This document shows, one piece after another, positions 1 through 13,226 of a stretch of 64,000 bases of DNA. The translations under genes were made by a program, and so were the position numbers. Origin of the DNA: Melampsora larici-populina 98AG31 (taxonomy: Eukaryota > Basidiomycota > Pucciniomycetes > Pucciniales > Melampsoraceae); contig NW_006768785.1 of assembly GCF_000204055.1 (NCBI RefSeq), positions 673,772 through 737,771 on the forward strand, given 5' to 3'. How positions within the stretch are numbered: position 1 is the first letter of the stretch; every line of letters starts with the position of its first letter. The notes beneath the pieces are model-generated. The model was not told the origin of the DNA and did not search any database. It was given only the letters and a program-made list of their open reading frames with translations.

Positions 1-1314
1 AGCAGAGACCTTGTTGATCAAGAGGGGAAGGAAGACTTTTCATATGAGGCTCAGTAGGAGGTGCAATGTTAATCAAAGGAGCCCATAAGTTTTTGTTCTT
101 TTTCTCATTTTTGTATTTGTTTGATCCATGGTTGCTAAACACTATTGGTACCCTTACTGTTTTTCTTATTGTTTCAATAGCTCTGTACACCATGATTGCT
201 CTCCTACACTGTAAGTCTATCATCAACACAGCCTTGTATTCTTACTCTAATGTTTGATTTCTCTTATGCTCCAGATCTCTCTGTGCAATGCAAGCAAATT
301 GTGTTTTTTTGTGATATTATAGGACATAACCTCAATATTGTATTTTATGATTGTACTTTCTTGCTAATTGATTGATTTCAATTTATTTCAATTTATTATT
401 ATTATTATTATTATCAATGTAAGTTCCTTACTTTGAATCTACTGGGAATGCTTTGACTGATTGTTCACTTTCTTTTTTGTTTAGTTTTGGTTTGAATCTT
501 GTTTTATCCTAGCTCCGATTGTATCTCTACCGCCCCAATCCTTGAAAACATGACTTTTCTAATCTTCATTTTGATCAATCTTACCCACGGCTCCTCCTTG
601 ACATTATTTCCCCCTTTTTATTCTACCTTGCAGATTTTCTCTTCTCCCATCACTCTTATAACTTTCTTCCAATCAAAATTTGTAATAGATTCTAAGCTTG
701 CTTGTGATGTGGATCATGATGATACTGAAATATAATCAACAAAACTATCACGTCTTGAGTTTGAGTAAAGTTTAGCGGAGCTTTGAGCTTGCTGATGCTT
801 GATGAGAGCCTGTCCATGAGCAAAATATCAAATTATGTATATATAAATGGAGATAGTGGAGGAGCTTCAGCTACAAAATGCTGAGCTCTGAGTGGTTTCA
901 ATTACCACAATGGTGTGGTCCTTAGTAGTAGTGTTATAACTAAAAACATCTTAAGATATGATCAACAGTTTAGAATTAGTTAGCTCACATGCCAGCAAGC
1001 TGCTCAGCAGGCAAATCAGCTTATTCTACCGGCACACAACCTGAATCACGTGCTGAGCACCTGATCAAAATTCAATTGTCTGCTGAGCACCTGGCTGGCA
1101 GGTTGTGCTTGTACCAACCAGATCACCCACTCATTGGCTGGTGAGCCACACCATGCTGGCGTGGTCTTCCTCTTGACATGTAGAGCAGGTGAGAAGCATT
1201 GGGTGAGGGCCACGTAGCCGCACTCACACTGCTTTCACCTGTTTTACACAACCACATGGCGTGGCCATACCCAACTTACATTTCACGTGGTCCCAGTTCA
1301 AAGTTGCCCTGTGG
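1..1314. other. Gene-poor AT-rich stretch
   Basis: No gene is supported here. Short open frames at 66-257 and 499-735 have no recognisable domain. A (TTA)n microsatellite lies at 393-414. From about 985 to 1290 the sequence is more GC-rich and holds two direct copies of CTGAGCACCTG and an inverted CACAACCTG/CAGGTTGTG pair. This may be an old repeat, but no terminal repeats or target duplication were found. Confidence 0.6.
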
Positions 1315-1977
1315 TGTAGTCTATGAAACTTTATTATCTAAATTGACTGACTTATTGAGGTTTGAAAAAATAATCACGGATAAAAAATACTATTTTTGTA
1401 CTATACATAAGACTGGAATCTTGGATATCTTAAATCTTTATCAATATACATATAGAATAAATTTTATATTTCACTGTAAAATACACTATTCTACATTTTT
1501 ATCTCTGCAGAATTTTTCCAAAAGGCATATTTCTATATGTAATTGTGAATTCTACATGAGCAGTCCAATCTATCCTTGATTTGTTGATTCTAGGATGGAT
1601 ATATGAATGAATTAATGGCAGAACATTTTAGAAATCATTATATTCATTCATATCAGTCTATTTGTGCCTGATTTGTGCCCTACATTTGATCACAATTTGC
1701 CTCAAGGTCAAAGAACTTCAGAAAATCCAACTTCTGTACATAATCCACAATTGCATAGAAAAATACTACCCACAGACAAAGGCTGTAGGGAACAGAAATG
1801 TGGGAGAACACAGTGCAGAAAATATTCTCCAATTTAATGTATATGTATATTGACCAAGACTGAAGATATTCAAGATGCAAGTCTTATGTATAGCATAAAA
1901 ATAGTATTTGTTATCCATGATTTTTTTCAAACCTCAATAACTCAGTCAATTTCCGTGATAAAGTTTAATAGACTATA
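1315..1977. mobile_element. Foldback (MITE-like) element
   Basis: The two halves are imperfect reverse complements over about 250 bp each. The left arm starts around 1315 (TAGTCTATGAAACTTTATTA) and the right arm ends around 1977. Reverse-complemented, the right arm reads TATAGTCTATTAAACTTTAT and continues in register at roughly 85 percent identity by eye. A nested small palindrome (ATATGAATGAAT / ATTCATTCATAT) sits at the centre near 1600-1650. There is no coding capacity. Fungal foldback MITEs have this form. Superfamily is unassigned because no clear target duplication was found. Confidence 0.7.
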
Positions 1978-4044
1978 TATTCTTGATCTGTGAATACATG
2001 AGCAGGTGTGTACCAATTTATGATGTCATATGATGACATTGAAATTTTGGTGGTCTGACAGGCAAATGGCCCCACATGATATCATGTCGAAGTTGTTTTG
2101 AAATCTTTCTGAATCTTTCATGAATCTTTCATGGAGTTGGTGGTGGGCTCTGGCATGCCAGAGCCTAGTACATGGGGGCTGTGAATGTTGACCGTAAGAT
2201 TATCAATTATTGCTTTCATTCAGTGCACTTCTTTTAACACTCCGCTTGCTGAAATTTGGCTCTTGTTCAAATGTTATTTACAAACATTACAACAGGCTCA
2301 AGGATGTTGACATCATGATAACAAGTGTGCATGGTATTTGGGTATTGGTTTTCAACATAGTCTAGCGTGCATGTGCGTATTATGCAATGTTATCTCCTTA
2401 CTTTGTCTGCCACCACATTATGATGTGAGATGTCAATTTTTCTCGCCCGTGTTGAATTTCAAGATATTCAAAATTTCACATAACCCATCCCGCACTATGT
2501 TGTCATTCAATTATTTCACGATCGAAATGCTCTATTCTCGGAATGCTGCAAAATTCTTTCCCGGACTTCTTCAAGTCCATGGAACTGTTCTCAAAGTGGT
2601 AGTTGTTGTTCACTCAACATCTTTCAATTATGTTATTTACCAGTCTTTAGATAATCAAATATTGCATTTCATGTTCCTAAATGTCACCATTGCTTCAGGT
2701 GATTATGTGATTGTGTCCTCTATGTATTGAAGTCAAGTAATCGTTTTGTGAAACCAAAAACCATATTTGAGCCCTCACATGAAACACAATATGTTTTGTA
2801 TCTGCATGCATACCAAGTATTGCCAAGTTATGTGACATGGCATGTCAGATTGCATAACTGAGGTACATGTGCACATTGTACTGTCTGATATAGAATAAGT
2901 AACCTGGCTATTGTGCCTACACAGATCACCACCAATTGGATGGGGGACTGTTGCCTATTGGCCTGCTGTTAGGTCGGTGGTGTGTTTACTGACTACCGGG
3001 CTCACATGTATAACTATTGTGGAATACCGGAGGGCTTTTGCAGCTGAGGTTCACCATCAAAAACCATCCTATACTGCTCTATTCTCCTCATTAGTGTTAT
3101 TCCTGCCTGAAACGATTTTAAAGATATCCCAGGCAATCTGGAACCATGAATATATTAAATCCATGGCTATATGCAAACTATCACAATTTCCTGCCTCACA
3201 CTCTTTAATTTGTGGGTGTAGGCGGATGTTTTGTCTCTCCAGGGGTTTCATCGTGATATCATGATCCTTTTTACCCATTGTGCGCTCAGGAGCCTTTTGG
3301 GTAGTACATTTGGATAATCAGCAATGGATATATCATTCAAGTTAAAGGTAAACCATGTTTGCCGGCAAAACTCGAGAAAACTCCCAATCAGTACTTTCAA
3401 TTTGGAGGTTTACACGTCCTTTGAATAAAATCCCTGGCTCACACGGTCACCCGGTCCCAAGCTCCCATCAAAGCACCTGATTGCATATACATATGTACCC
3501 TCAAATCAATCCAATCCTTCAATTATCCATTTCCACTTCCACTTCAACTTCATTCAATCATTGACTATGACCAGGAACTCACTTCAATTTTGACCCTTCA
3601 CCTTTTTTATCGACTCAACAGCTCCTCATCTCAACTGATCAAAGACCGCAAGCAACTGATTTAAACATCATATCTTCCAATGATCAATTAATCTCAACCT
3701 ATTGTCACAGATGGGCATCCACGTGGCCAATTCCTTCAGCTTTACTTTGGTCATCTGACTCGACTCATCAAAAAAATGAACTAACAGGTGTGAAATCAAA
3801 TTCTTCCTCTTAATGTTTTCTTCTTTGATCGACATCCTGTATGACCTATATCTATCCACACCTCTCCACACACCTCAACGTCTCTCATTTCACATATGGG
3901 CAATATATCACAGCACTGACTCTGGTTTATAATCATCGATTCAATCCTGAGCTATCCTGAGCTAACCATCTGGTTTGAGTCTCTGTTCCAGTGCGCTCAT
4001 CTCATATGGGCTACAACCAATTGGACTCTTTACAATAACATGAG
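1978..4044. other. No supportable gene
   Basis: Apart from the small palindrome at 2146-2165, no family was recognised. Open frames at 2338-2730 (plus, 130 codons) and 2911-3264 (plus, 117 codons) have no domain, no obvious splice partners and hydrophobic, low-information composition. Region 3500-4040 contains short fragments that could be exons upstream of the one at 4045, but no consistent set of splice sites was found. Confidence 0.5.
2146..2165. repeat. 20-bp perfect palindrome
   Basis: GGCTCTGGCATGCCAGAGCC is a perfect palindrome. It follows a short triplicated stretch (GAATCTTTC-like, 2101-2131). Function is unknown; it could be an inverted-repeat binding site or chance. Confidence 0.5.
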
Positions 4045-4154
4045 AACTGATTACTCATCTTGAAAAAGCTTCTCGTAAAGGCTACTTAGACCTCAAAAAA
4101 CATGGACCACTTCCCAACGTCACCACGCCTCCTTCACCGACTTTGATAGAGCTC

Positions 4155-4852
4155 TGTCAGCCCTGAGCCCTGTGTACAGGACCACGGACTAACAAACACA
4201 CATGTAAATACATGTAATACATATGTAAATAATATGTAAATATATGAAACTTGTTTAAAACCATAAGAATTACAACTCATGGCTCAGTTTCAAGAGTCAC
4301 TTAAGTAACAAGACTTACTATGACTTAACCTCATAGTAAACCTAACCCAAACTTATAAGCGCCAACCACAAGTTGACGCCTAGTTCTGGAATATATAAAC
4401 CCCTCTCCTTCCCACTCTGGAAGAAGAACAACATATTATCATACCACAACTCATCATCACATCTTACTTGATTCTTTACCAAGAATATTGAGTATAGTGA
4501 TTCAGTTGTATCTTGATTATTATAGTTCTACTTCTTATTCAGGTTATTGTAAAACCTCAAGTAGTGTTCTGAGCTGGTGGGATCAATAGCTAACAGAACA
4601 AGCTTGGAATTTACAAAGGGTTCCTCTTTAAAAGAGTCTAAAGTACTGCAGGCTCCAGAGTTGTAAGATCAACCAGAGCTCAGAGTAAGATCCTTAGAGG
4701 GATTACTCAGCCATCCCACTGGCATCAAATCCTCTCCTTAGAGGTCAATTAACTGCAGTCTTCACTTGGGTGTACCAGTGAAGACTTCTTACTAGTCTTT
4801 TACACACTTCTTTTTAGTGAAGAGTCAGCCAGACTGTAGCTGACCCCTCACA
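4155..4852 (+). repeat. 5' LTR of chromovirus
   Basis: 698 bp, TG...CA ends. Compared with the 3' LTR it lacks 20 bp near 4357 and a 36-bp unit near 4640. The 36-bp difference is bounded by the 14-bp direct repeat AGAGTCTAAAGTAC, so it looks like a slippage or recombination deletion in this LTR, or a duplication in the other. Confidence 0.95.
4392..4399 (+). promoter_or_regulatory. TATA box of the 5' LTR
   Basis: TATATAAA lies inside the LTR, followed about 30 bp downstream by CCACTCTGGAAGAAGAACA, a plausible start region. The same motif is kept in the 3' LTR at 13484-13491. Position within the LTR fits an RNA polymerase II retrotransposon promoter. Confidence 0.6.
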
Positions 4853-4855
4853 ATT

Positions 4856-4872
4856 TGGGGGCCTCATCCGGT
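4856..4872 (+). other. Candidate primer-binding site
   Basis: TGGGGGCCTCATCCGG begins three bases after the end of the 5' LTR. A TGG start complementary to a CCA tRNA 3' end at this position is usual for Ty3/Gypsy elements. The matching tRNA was not identified. Confidence 0.5.
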
Positions 4873-6012
4873 TTTTGTTCCTACAGACCTTTTTCTGTCC
4901 AGTTCTAATTTTTTCTTTAATTTTTACTTTACTTCAATTTTATATAACAAAATTAAGAAAATAAAAAAAAATCTATTTCCTTTTTTTCAATTTTCATTTT
5001 AGAATTTTCTCTTTTCCAATTTTTTGAGATCACATTTGATTGAGATCACAAGTATTGACCAGCTTTTTATTTCAAATTGTAATTGAAATAATCGAAATTC
5101 TTCTTTAGAAGAAACTACTCAATTACCATCAAAAACACCCCATTTTTTGATTTAATTGAGATCAATCAGTGGAATACTTATTTATACACTGAGAAAAGAA
5201 AATCAACAAGCCATTACATACATATATAGCATCTTTTATACTACTTTGTCTTTTAGTAATTGTGCTACATATATAATACAGTCTGTGTGCAGTAGTAATT
5301 CCCCATTTTGTTGAATTAATTGTCCAATATAGTAGACAGAGCATGTGTGTAGTTTATTACACAGCGTGTGAAGGAAGTGTAGTGTAATTTACATACACCT
5401 TGGAATTCCATTCTCAGACAATTCAGAAGTCTAGATAGCAACTTACATAAGCATATTAGCTTTATAACAGTGTCAAGTGTCAACAATTGACAGACTTGAG
5501 TCAATTGTCACGAACTTGCGTCATAGGGTGGGAGGGTTATCTTCACTAGCCCACTAACTCAACAAACCATAGTGGCAATCGTCAAAACCACAAAGTCAAC
5601 CTCCCTCACGCAACATTGACCATCATTATCGGACATTCGAAGTCTACAATTATCGGACAAACACAATCAACAACAAGCCATACCGAATTGAGATAAAGAA
5701 AAACAGAACAAGCTCATCTTCATTTCACATTATTCAAACATTCTCGACCAGAGAAGATTATTAAGGCAACTCTCTGTTGTTTATAATCATTTCATTGTTT
5801 TTCTTCTCTCATTATTGAAGAAGAGGTTGACATCAATTTTTTTTCTCCTTTAGGGACCTTTCCTTGTTCTGGAAGTTTCCGGACGGAGGCACCCTAAAAC
5901 CGCGATCAGATAGCTATAAAGCCATTCGATTGTCTCCTTCAAACAATTTCTTCCTCAACGATTGCAGCTCTTTAATCGTATCGCGACTATCGAACTCTTG
6001 TTAGTATCACTG
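4873..6012 (+). other. Chromovirus untranslated leader, first part
   Basis: No coding sequence is supported. The stretch is T/A-rich (for example 4900-5020) and then gains polypyrimidine tracts. Weak open frames on the minus strand (5162-5504) have no domains. The leader is unusually long for this class of element and may be spliced. Confidence 0.5.
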
Positions 6013-6208
6013 CCAGCATAGATGCCTCGGATTTCTCAATCCGAGGCATCATCGGAGGCAAATCCTCGGACAAACCTTGTCCGAGGTATTTGCCCGAGGT
6101 ATTTTTTTGCCCTGAGAATTACCTCGGATCAAAACTTCGGGAAGCTTCTGTCCGAGGTTTTGCATCCGAGGATACCTCGGATTTTGTAATCCGAGGTAAA
6201 TATGTTGG
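6013..6208. mobile_element. CCTCGG multi-hairpin MITE, copy A
   Basis: About 196 bp made of successive stem-loops whose stems are CCTCGG/CCGAGG: four CCTCGG and six CCGAGG hexamers are present. Ends are inverted: CCAGCATAGATGCC on the left and, reverse-complemented, CCAACATATTTACC on the right. It sits in the chromovirus leader. A close relative lies at 53635-53829 and a partial one at 50104-50150. No coding capacity. No clear target duplication, so the mobilising transposase is unknown. Confidence 0.75.
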
Positions 6209-7039
6209 TGGTGTATTTCTCTAGTCGCACTAAATACCATTTACATAGATCATTATATTCATTTTATCATCTCTTTATTTTTTCAATCACTTTATTCATT
6301 TAGATCACAGCTCCTTCAAGCTACCAAGAAAAAACTACCAGCACTAAGTCAGTAGTGCATATTTTTCTACCTTTAGAGTTTATTTGGTTGACTTTGTCAG
6401 ATAATAGTCTGATTTAGCTTTATTTTATCCTTTTTTTCCATTGTCACACTTGAAATTTTCCTATTGATTCTTTTCCGATCAAGTGGATTTATTAGAATCG
6501 AACAAACGGTCTTCGTTTCAAGATCTCACAAATCGAATTCACGACGTTGCAAGTGGGGTAGGTACTTACTTGCCTTGTAGCACTCCAGCAATCAACAGAA
6601 CGATCACATCGATTGACGGGCAGTCTGTTATTTCGGAGACTACCCCTTTACCACCCAGATTCCAACCGGAAGCGACACCTGTTACACCAACACCTTTAGG
6701 TAACATTTTAGATTACATTCAAGAGCCAGGTAGATTATTCTTTTACATTACTATAACATTCTATTTTTCAAATCAAATTTCCTAATTTTTTTCTCTTTTT
6801 GTTCTGATTCTGAATTGCAGATCAAATAGCAGCAGTTCATCATTTGGAAAACCAGAGTAAGAGTTAATATCTTATTTTGTTTCTGTATTTTTTTTACAAT
6901 TGAAAACGAGATCTAACCATGTCTGATCGACCTCGTACACGTAGTGAATCAAGAAAACGTGCAAATCACCCAAGCGCAGGTACCGAGCGCCCCAGCGATC
7001 CCACCCGAGCGAGTGAAACAATCGGTCGAGGTTCAACCA
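6209..7039 (+). other. Chromovirus leader, second part, possible 5' exons
   Basis: An open stretch from about 6483 to 6729 ends at a possible donor (GTAGAT), with an acceptor at about 6820 (TTGCAG). A short frame from ATG 6919 is Arg/Ser-rich and runs to a TGA at 7078-7080. These may be upstream exons or an upstream ORF of gag. The start of translation is therefore uncertain. Confidence 0.4.
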
Positions 7040-10000
7040 ATGGCGGTAGAACCAGCAAACGTGGCAGGTCAGCCACCTGAGGTAAGAGAAGGACCCCTCT
7101 CACCTCGACTCCATTACGAGCAAGTGCTGACTATCCTTTTGTAGGGCGTACCGACCGCGCCAGTGCTCCAACCACAAGTTCAGTTGGATCCAGAGGTATC
7201 GAACCTCTGGACTTCCCTCCGCACCCAGTATCTGAGATGGGAGGGGGCGAAGGCAATGGATCGAGCCTTACCCGACGCGAAGATAATCTGGAAAGATTCC
7301 ATCTTCAAAGCTCGTCAAGCCTGGAGGGACTGGGTATTCAAGTACCACTACTCGGACGAGGTAGTAGTCTTGGAGGTAGGCAAGTGGCTACGACCCGGGA
7401 CCCAGCGATGGAGGCCACTATGGATCAATCCATTCGAGTTCAGGGAATTGAACGACGAGGAGATCCAACGCTTTCAACCTCAACAAGAAGAAACGATCCG
7501 ACAATCGTTCCAACCATTGGGAGAACGACCGCAAGAAGAGATCCTCAATCTCCAACTCCGAAGCAGTCTTGAAAGCCCAGACCGCGATGGGTCATTATCT
7601 GATCCGACAAGAGACCCGAGCTCGTTTCAACCACAACTAACTCTTGAAGATGAGAGACTAGTAAGTCTATTTCGTTCTATTATTGATTGTGATCTAGTAC
7701 AAACATGGACTGATCGTATCAATTCTGCTGTTCAACCAGTAGTGCATAGGTCAACAAAGGATAAAGAGTACATTGCTTATTTCAATGAATGTGTGAAGAA
7801 GGTACATGATAATGTTAAAGTTGTGCATAGCAAAGTAGCTTATGGGTTAAATAACTATAACTCTATTTTGTCTGATCTTATTCACCATCTTGAAATACAA
7901 CACAATAAGTTAGTTAGTGAGAACAACAAGTGCCACAGTGAGTTGATTGAACTTCTTGACATCAAAAAGATTCCTCTAGACAAAGAATCTTTAAGTGAGA
8001 TGAGTAATTTAGTGAGTAATAAAGTACAAAAATTACTTGAAGAAAAACTTGAGCTCATACTAGAAAATAAGAAATTGAGCGTGAAACAAGAACCTCACAA
8101 TCTTGAAAAACTTTTCAATGCAAAACTTGATCAGAAATTTGATCAACTCTTTGAAAACTTGAGCAATAAATTAGAAGCAGGGATTACACACAAAGATCTG
8201 CTTGAACAACAATTACAAGCAGAGAAAATTTTGCATTCTAGATTGGATCATCTAGAAAAATACCTTAAGGAAATGGATCACGAAGGTAGGATTCAAAGGG
8301 AAAAGATTTTGTCTGAAGTTATACAGATCAAAGAAGCTATCACGGCAAGTCCGTGTGTGGAAAAAATACAACCTGAGGTAGTAAAGCCACTGCCCTTTAG
8401 GAACTTTGGTAGAGGAAGTCTTTTGAGAAAGGACATTGAAATGACTGTTTCACCAGCAAAGGGGAAAAGCCCTGAGGATGTGAGACACTTACTCAGTGAT
8501 CTTAAAGAACAGATTGCAGCTATCAAGCGTGAAGGGAGAGAACCCTCATTGGTAGTCAAAGAGAACAGTGAGGCACAGGAATACAAAGCGGCTATCAGCA
8601 AAGCTTTGCGCCGGGACTGGCCTAAAGACTGGCCCACATTTGATGGGGAAGGTGAATACAACCATCAAGAATTTATTGATTGGGTTGACAGAACGTCCAA
8701 AGCCATGCAAATGCCAGATGAACTTATTGTAGCTAAACTGGGCATTGTGTTCCAAGGAGTGGCCAGACAATGGTTCATAGATTTGTCAAAAGATGAAGAT
8801 CTTCAGAACTGGGCGGAATGGAGAACAGCCATGCATGAAAGATTTGGGAATCAAGCGTGGAAGAATAAAATGCAAAAATTGTATATGTCTGACCAGTTTA
8901 TACCAAGGTCAAATGTAGATTGTGTTAAGTGGGCAAATAAACAGAAGCAGAGGGTGCAAGCCTTCCTACCTACAACCACACAAGAAGAGCTTGTTGGAAA
9001 AGTATTGTGGCAGTTACCAGGAAGCATGAGGATTTTTGTCACAAGCATAATCAAAGAGCCAGCCAGATGGACTGACTTTTTGCTTGCTTTAGAGGACATT
9101 TGCAAGACATTGTCAGAAAGAAGGAATATCCAAGCAGTAAACAAGGGTAGACCCTTTATTCCAAGGACAGCTGAACCTCTGACCAACAGCAGTACCAGAG
9201 CAACTGTTGGATCAACTGACAAGAAAGGCGGTAAAGCATGTCACACATGTGGGAGCACGGATCCTACACATGTGTGGAAAACTTGTAAAGGTAAACACAA
9301 AGCTATAAATGAGGTTGATAATGAGGAGACACATGATCAAGACATTGCAGAAGTAGCCATGGAATTTGTGGAATATGTTAGCGACGAAGAAGATATCTTT
9401 GGGTTACTGCAGGACGGAGAAGTAGAAGTCATTGAAAGTAACTTTTGCACTGCTGTAGACATTTCTCAGTTACAAGCAGAAGCGGACATGCCCATAATTG
9501 GCCATACCAAAGATGGTATTCAACACATCTCAGATGCTAAGTTGCTCAAATCAAAACCATCAGCAGGACGAGCTCACACATTGGGTTTCCATAGTCTAAC
9601 AAGAGTGATTGTGGAAGGTGTGGAGGCAGAGATGCTTTTGGACAGCGGAGCATCTTGTTCTGTGGTGGGGAGCATTTATTTGGGTACCATTGTACCTGAT
9701 TGGAGACATAAACTTATGCCATGCAATGATAACATGAAATTCTCCGGATGTGGGGGAAGTCTATTTCCTCTAGGTGTTATCAACTTGAAAGCAATATTTC
9801 CTCATAAACAAGGAGGAGTCCGCATTGACGCAGAGTTTGTTGTCATGGAAAATTCACACACAAAGTATTTCATCCTTGGAGATGATTACCTTGGGGCATA
9901 TGGTATTGATATTTTTCACAGTAGGGAGAATTATTTTACCATAGGAAATGATGTCAAGAAAAAGAAGTTTGGACTACCACTCCAACGACCAATTTTAGCA

Positions 10001-13000
10001 GGTCTGAGGGTCACTCAGTCGGAAGACCAGCCTGAAATTGAACCTGTGGGGACGCAGCTTTCCCAAATGCAAAAAGTTGAAGAAGGTATCAAAGAAGCAG
10101 CTTTCTCACCTAATCATGAGCTGGAACAGAAAGGGAAGTTTGTCAAGCTGATCCACGAGTATTGTAAAGAATTTGGGCTTGGAGATTCCCCTTTAGGAAG
10201 CATTAAACACCATCCAGTCCATGTTCAACTTAATATTGAGAAGCCTTACCCACCTATTCTACGGAAAGCGGCTTATCCAGCTAGCCCTAGGAATAGAGTA
10301 GAGATTGAGAAGCATATTGAAGAGTTGCTGCAGTATGGAGTAATCCGTAAAGTAGGAGAAGATGAAGAAGTGGATATAACTACACCAGTCATAATAGCCT
10401 GGCATAATGGCAAATCAAGGCTGTGTGGTGATTTTAGAGCTTTGAACACGTATACAGTGCCAGACAGATACCCGCTTCCTCGTATTGAGTATGCGCTCAC
10501 GAACCTTGGAAAAGCTTTATATATTACACTGATGGATGTAATGAAAGGTTTCCATCAAAATATAGTAGCAGAGGACAGCAGAAAATTCCTTAGAATTATT
10601 TGTTACCTGGGTATCTTTGAGTATTTGCAAATGCCATTTGGAATAAAGAATGCACCAGCGTTTTTCCAAAGAATGATGGACATAGAGTTTTCCCAAGAAT
10701 TAAGGGAAGGATGGGTCATCATATATATAGACGATATCATCATCTTTCATGATAATTGGGAAGATCATATCAAAGGAGTTGAGAGGATCCTACAGAAGGT
10801 AAGACAGATGGGTATGACTATCTCCCTTAAGAAGAGTCATTTTGGTTTTAACAGTGTGAAAGCTTTAGGCCATATTGTGTCTGGGTTATGGATTGCCATT
10901 GACCAGAACAGAGTGGCGGCGGTTCTGAATAAACAATGCCCACAAAATATTAGTGAACTGCAGGCCTTTTTGGGATTTGCAAGCTACTATAGGAATTACT
11001 TGCAAGATTACGGAAAAATCTCCAGTAGTCTATACAAACTTTTAGGCAAAGGTGTTGCGTTTGAAATGACCAAGGAAAGGACAGAGGTATGGGCCACTAT
11101 TAAACAGATGATTAGCAGTGCTCCACTATTATTGCAACCGGATTTCACTAAACCTTTCAAAGTCTATGTAGATGCTTCTTTTGACGGTCTAGGTGCAGCG
11201 CTTCATCAATCCAGGATCATTAACGGAAAGTTGCAAGAGGGACCAATTGTGTTCATATCACGCAAACTGAAAGACAGTGAAACCAGATATGGGTCTCCAC
11301 AACTTGAAGCTCTGGGATTAGTCTGGGCGCTTGAGAAACTCCACTATTATTTGGATGGAGCGTACTTTGAGGTCATCACTGACTGTACAGGAGTCAGGTC
11401 TTCGATGAATATCAAAACTCCAAATAGGCATATGCTAAGATGGATGCTTGCAATCCAGGAATACCGGCCTTATATGACCATCACACATAGACCTGGAAAA
11501 ATGCACAACAATGCAGATGGATTGAGCAGAATGGCTTTACCCAATGACGAATCCAATCCAGCATGGGAACCTGAGGAGGTAGAACTTGACATCCCGGTGA
11601 TGGGGTTGAGTTTAGCTGGGCTTAGTGATGAATTTTTTGAAGAAATTCAGAAGAGTTATCATGATGATCCCAATACAACGAAGTTGATTAAGATCATGAG
11701 CCAGGATAAAATAGATATGTCTTTAGTTACCAGTTTGGATTCTCCATGGAAAGAACTTTATGCTGAAGGGAAATTCTCTTTGCAGTCTGGATTGCTCTAT
11801 TACAGAGAAAAGCATACCTCTGTGATAGTCCTTGTGGATAAAGCTCATAAAGAACAAGTACTCAAAGTATGCCACGATGAGATACTTGCAGGACACATGG
11901 GCAAAGACAAAACACTGGAAAAAGTTTGTACTACAGCATGGTGGATCAAGAGAAACCTTGATACAAAACTGTATGTTACCAGCTGTGAAAGATGCCAGAA
12001 AGCTAACAAAGCTACCGGAAAGAGGTATGGCCTTTTGCAACACATCCAAGAGCCAACATACCCATGGGAGATAATTAACATGGATTTTGTGACAGCGTTG
12101 CCACCAGCAGGAGTAGAGAACTATAATGCTTGCCTAGTTATTGTTGATAGATTTTCAAGACGGGCCAGATTTCTGCCGTGTTACAAGGAGTCCGCAGCAA
12201 TGGATATTGCGCTTCTATTTTGGGAAAGACTGATTAGTGATGTGGGACTTCCAAGAGTCATCATCAGTGATAGAGATCCAAAGTTTACTTCAGAATTTTG
12301 GAGAGGACTTTACAGTCTAATGGGGACCAAATTAGCATTCTCTACCGCACACCACCCACAAACAGACGGGCTTGCAGAGAAAATGATTCAGACCTTATCA
12401 GAAATGGTAAGAAGGTATTGTGCGTTTGGCCTCGAATACAAAGACAAAGACGGGATTACACATGACTGGAAGAGTTTACTGCCTGCTTTGGAGATAGCTT
12501 ACAACAGCAGTATACACAGTAGCACAAAAAAGAGTCCTTTTGAAGTGGAAAGAGGGTTCTGCCCTAGACTTCCCAGGGACAAATTTTGGAGTAGGGATGT
12601 GGATATTCACCCTACCTCTTTAAGTTTTGCAACGATGCTAAATAGAGCAAGGGAATATGCTGCTAGGTGTGTCAGAGAGTCAGTAGAATACAACAAAGAG
12701 AGATGGGATAAGTCGCATCAAGAACCTGAATTTTCTGTTGGGGAACAAGTCCTGCTTTCCACTGTAAATTTCAACAATATCCAGGGACCTAAAAAATTAC
12801 GAGATCAATTTGTGGGACCTTTTGTGATATCAAAACTAGTTGACACAAATGCAGTTGAATTGATATTACATGGCGAGTTAGAAAGGAGGCATCCTGTGTT
12901 TCCAGTGTCCTTGATTAAGAAGTACACTCCACCTGGGGCTAGTGATATTAGACAAACAAACACAGTACCAGTAGTGGTCATACCTCCGTATGAGCCAGAA

Positions 13001-13198
13001 GGAGAGAAAAAATTTCTAAAGATACTTAAAGATAAAAGGGTCAAAGACAAGGACGGTAAGGACACCATCTTATACCTGGTGAGATATAAAGGTAAAGGAG
13101 CGGATGGAGACAAATGGCTCCCAGGGGATAAAGTACCTAACTCAAAAGTGACTCTTAGAGCTTTTAGAGCAGCTAAGAGGGATACAGCAATTCATTAG
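7040..13198 (+). CDS. Gag-Pol polyprotein of chromovirus
   Basis: Start is the first in-frame ATG (7040). A 63-bp GT-AG intron at 7082-7144 removes an in-frame TAG and rejoins the frame that stays open to 13198, giving about 2030 residues. In order: a coiled-coil-rich region (about 220-430), a capsid-like domain (about 495-650), a CX2CX6HX4C zinc knuckle-like motif near 9238-9285, a retropepsin LDSGAS motif near 9640, reverse transcriptase with YIDD at 10724-10735, RNase H with its Asp/Glu residues (YVDAS, QLEAL, ITDCT, NADGLS), integrase with an HHCC finger and D,D-35-E core (NMDF, SDRDPKF, GLAEKM), and a C-terminal chromodomain-like segment (LYLVRYKGKG...KWLPG). RT motif A is MDVMKGFHQ rather than the commoner LDL form. 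Gag and Pol are fused without a frameshift. No internal stop is present. Confidence 0.93.
7082..7144 (+). other. Short intron in gag-pol
   Basis: GTAAGAG...CTTTTGTAG, 63 bp. The exons on both sides share one reading frame and the intron contains the stop (TAG at its own acceptor) that would otherwise end the frame. Splicing is inferred. Confidence 0.6.
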
Positions 13199-13214
13199 AA
13201 GGATAACCTTCTCT

Positions 13215-13226
13215 GGTGGTGGGGAA
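13215..13226 (+). other. Polypurine tract
   Basis: GGTGGTGGGGAA lies immediately upstream of the 3' LTR, the expected place for the plus-strand primer of an LTR retrotransposon. Confidence 0.65.

Noticed and set aside
2338..2730. 130-codon plus-strand frame
   Set aside because: No domain, no codon or splice context, and composition typical of random AT-rich sequence.
7237..7572. 111-codon frame inside gag
   Set aside because: Alternative frame over the 5' end of the gag-pol reading frame.
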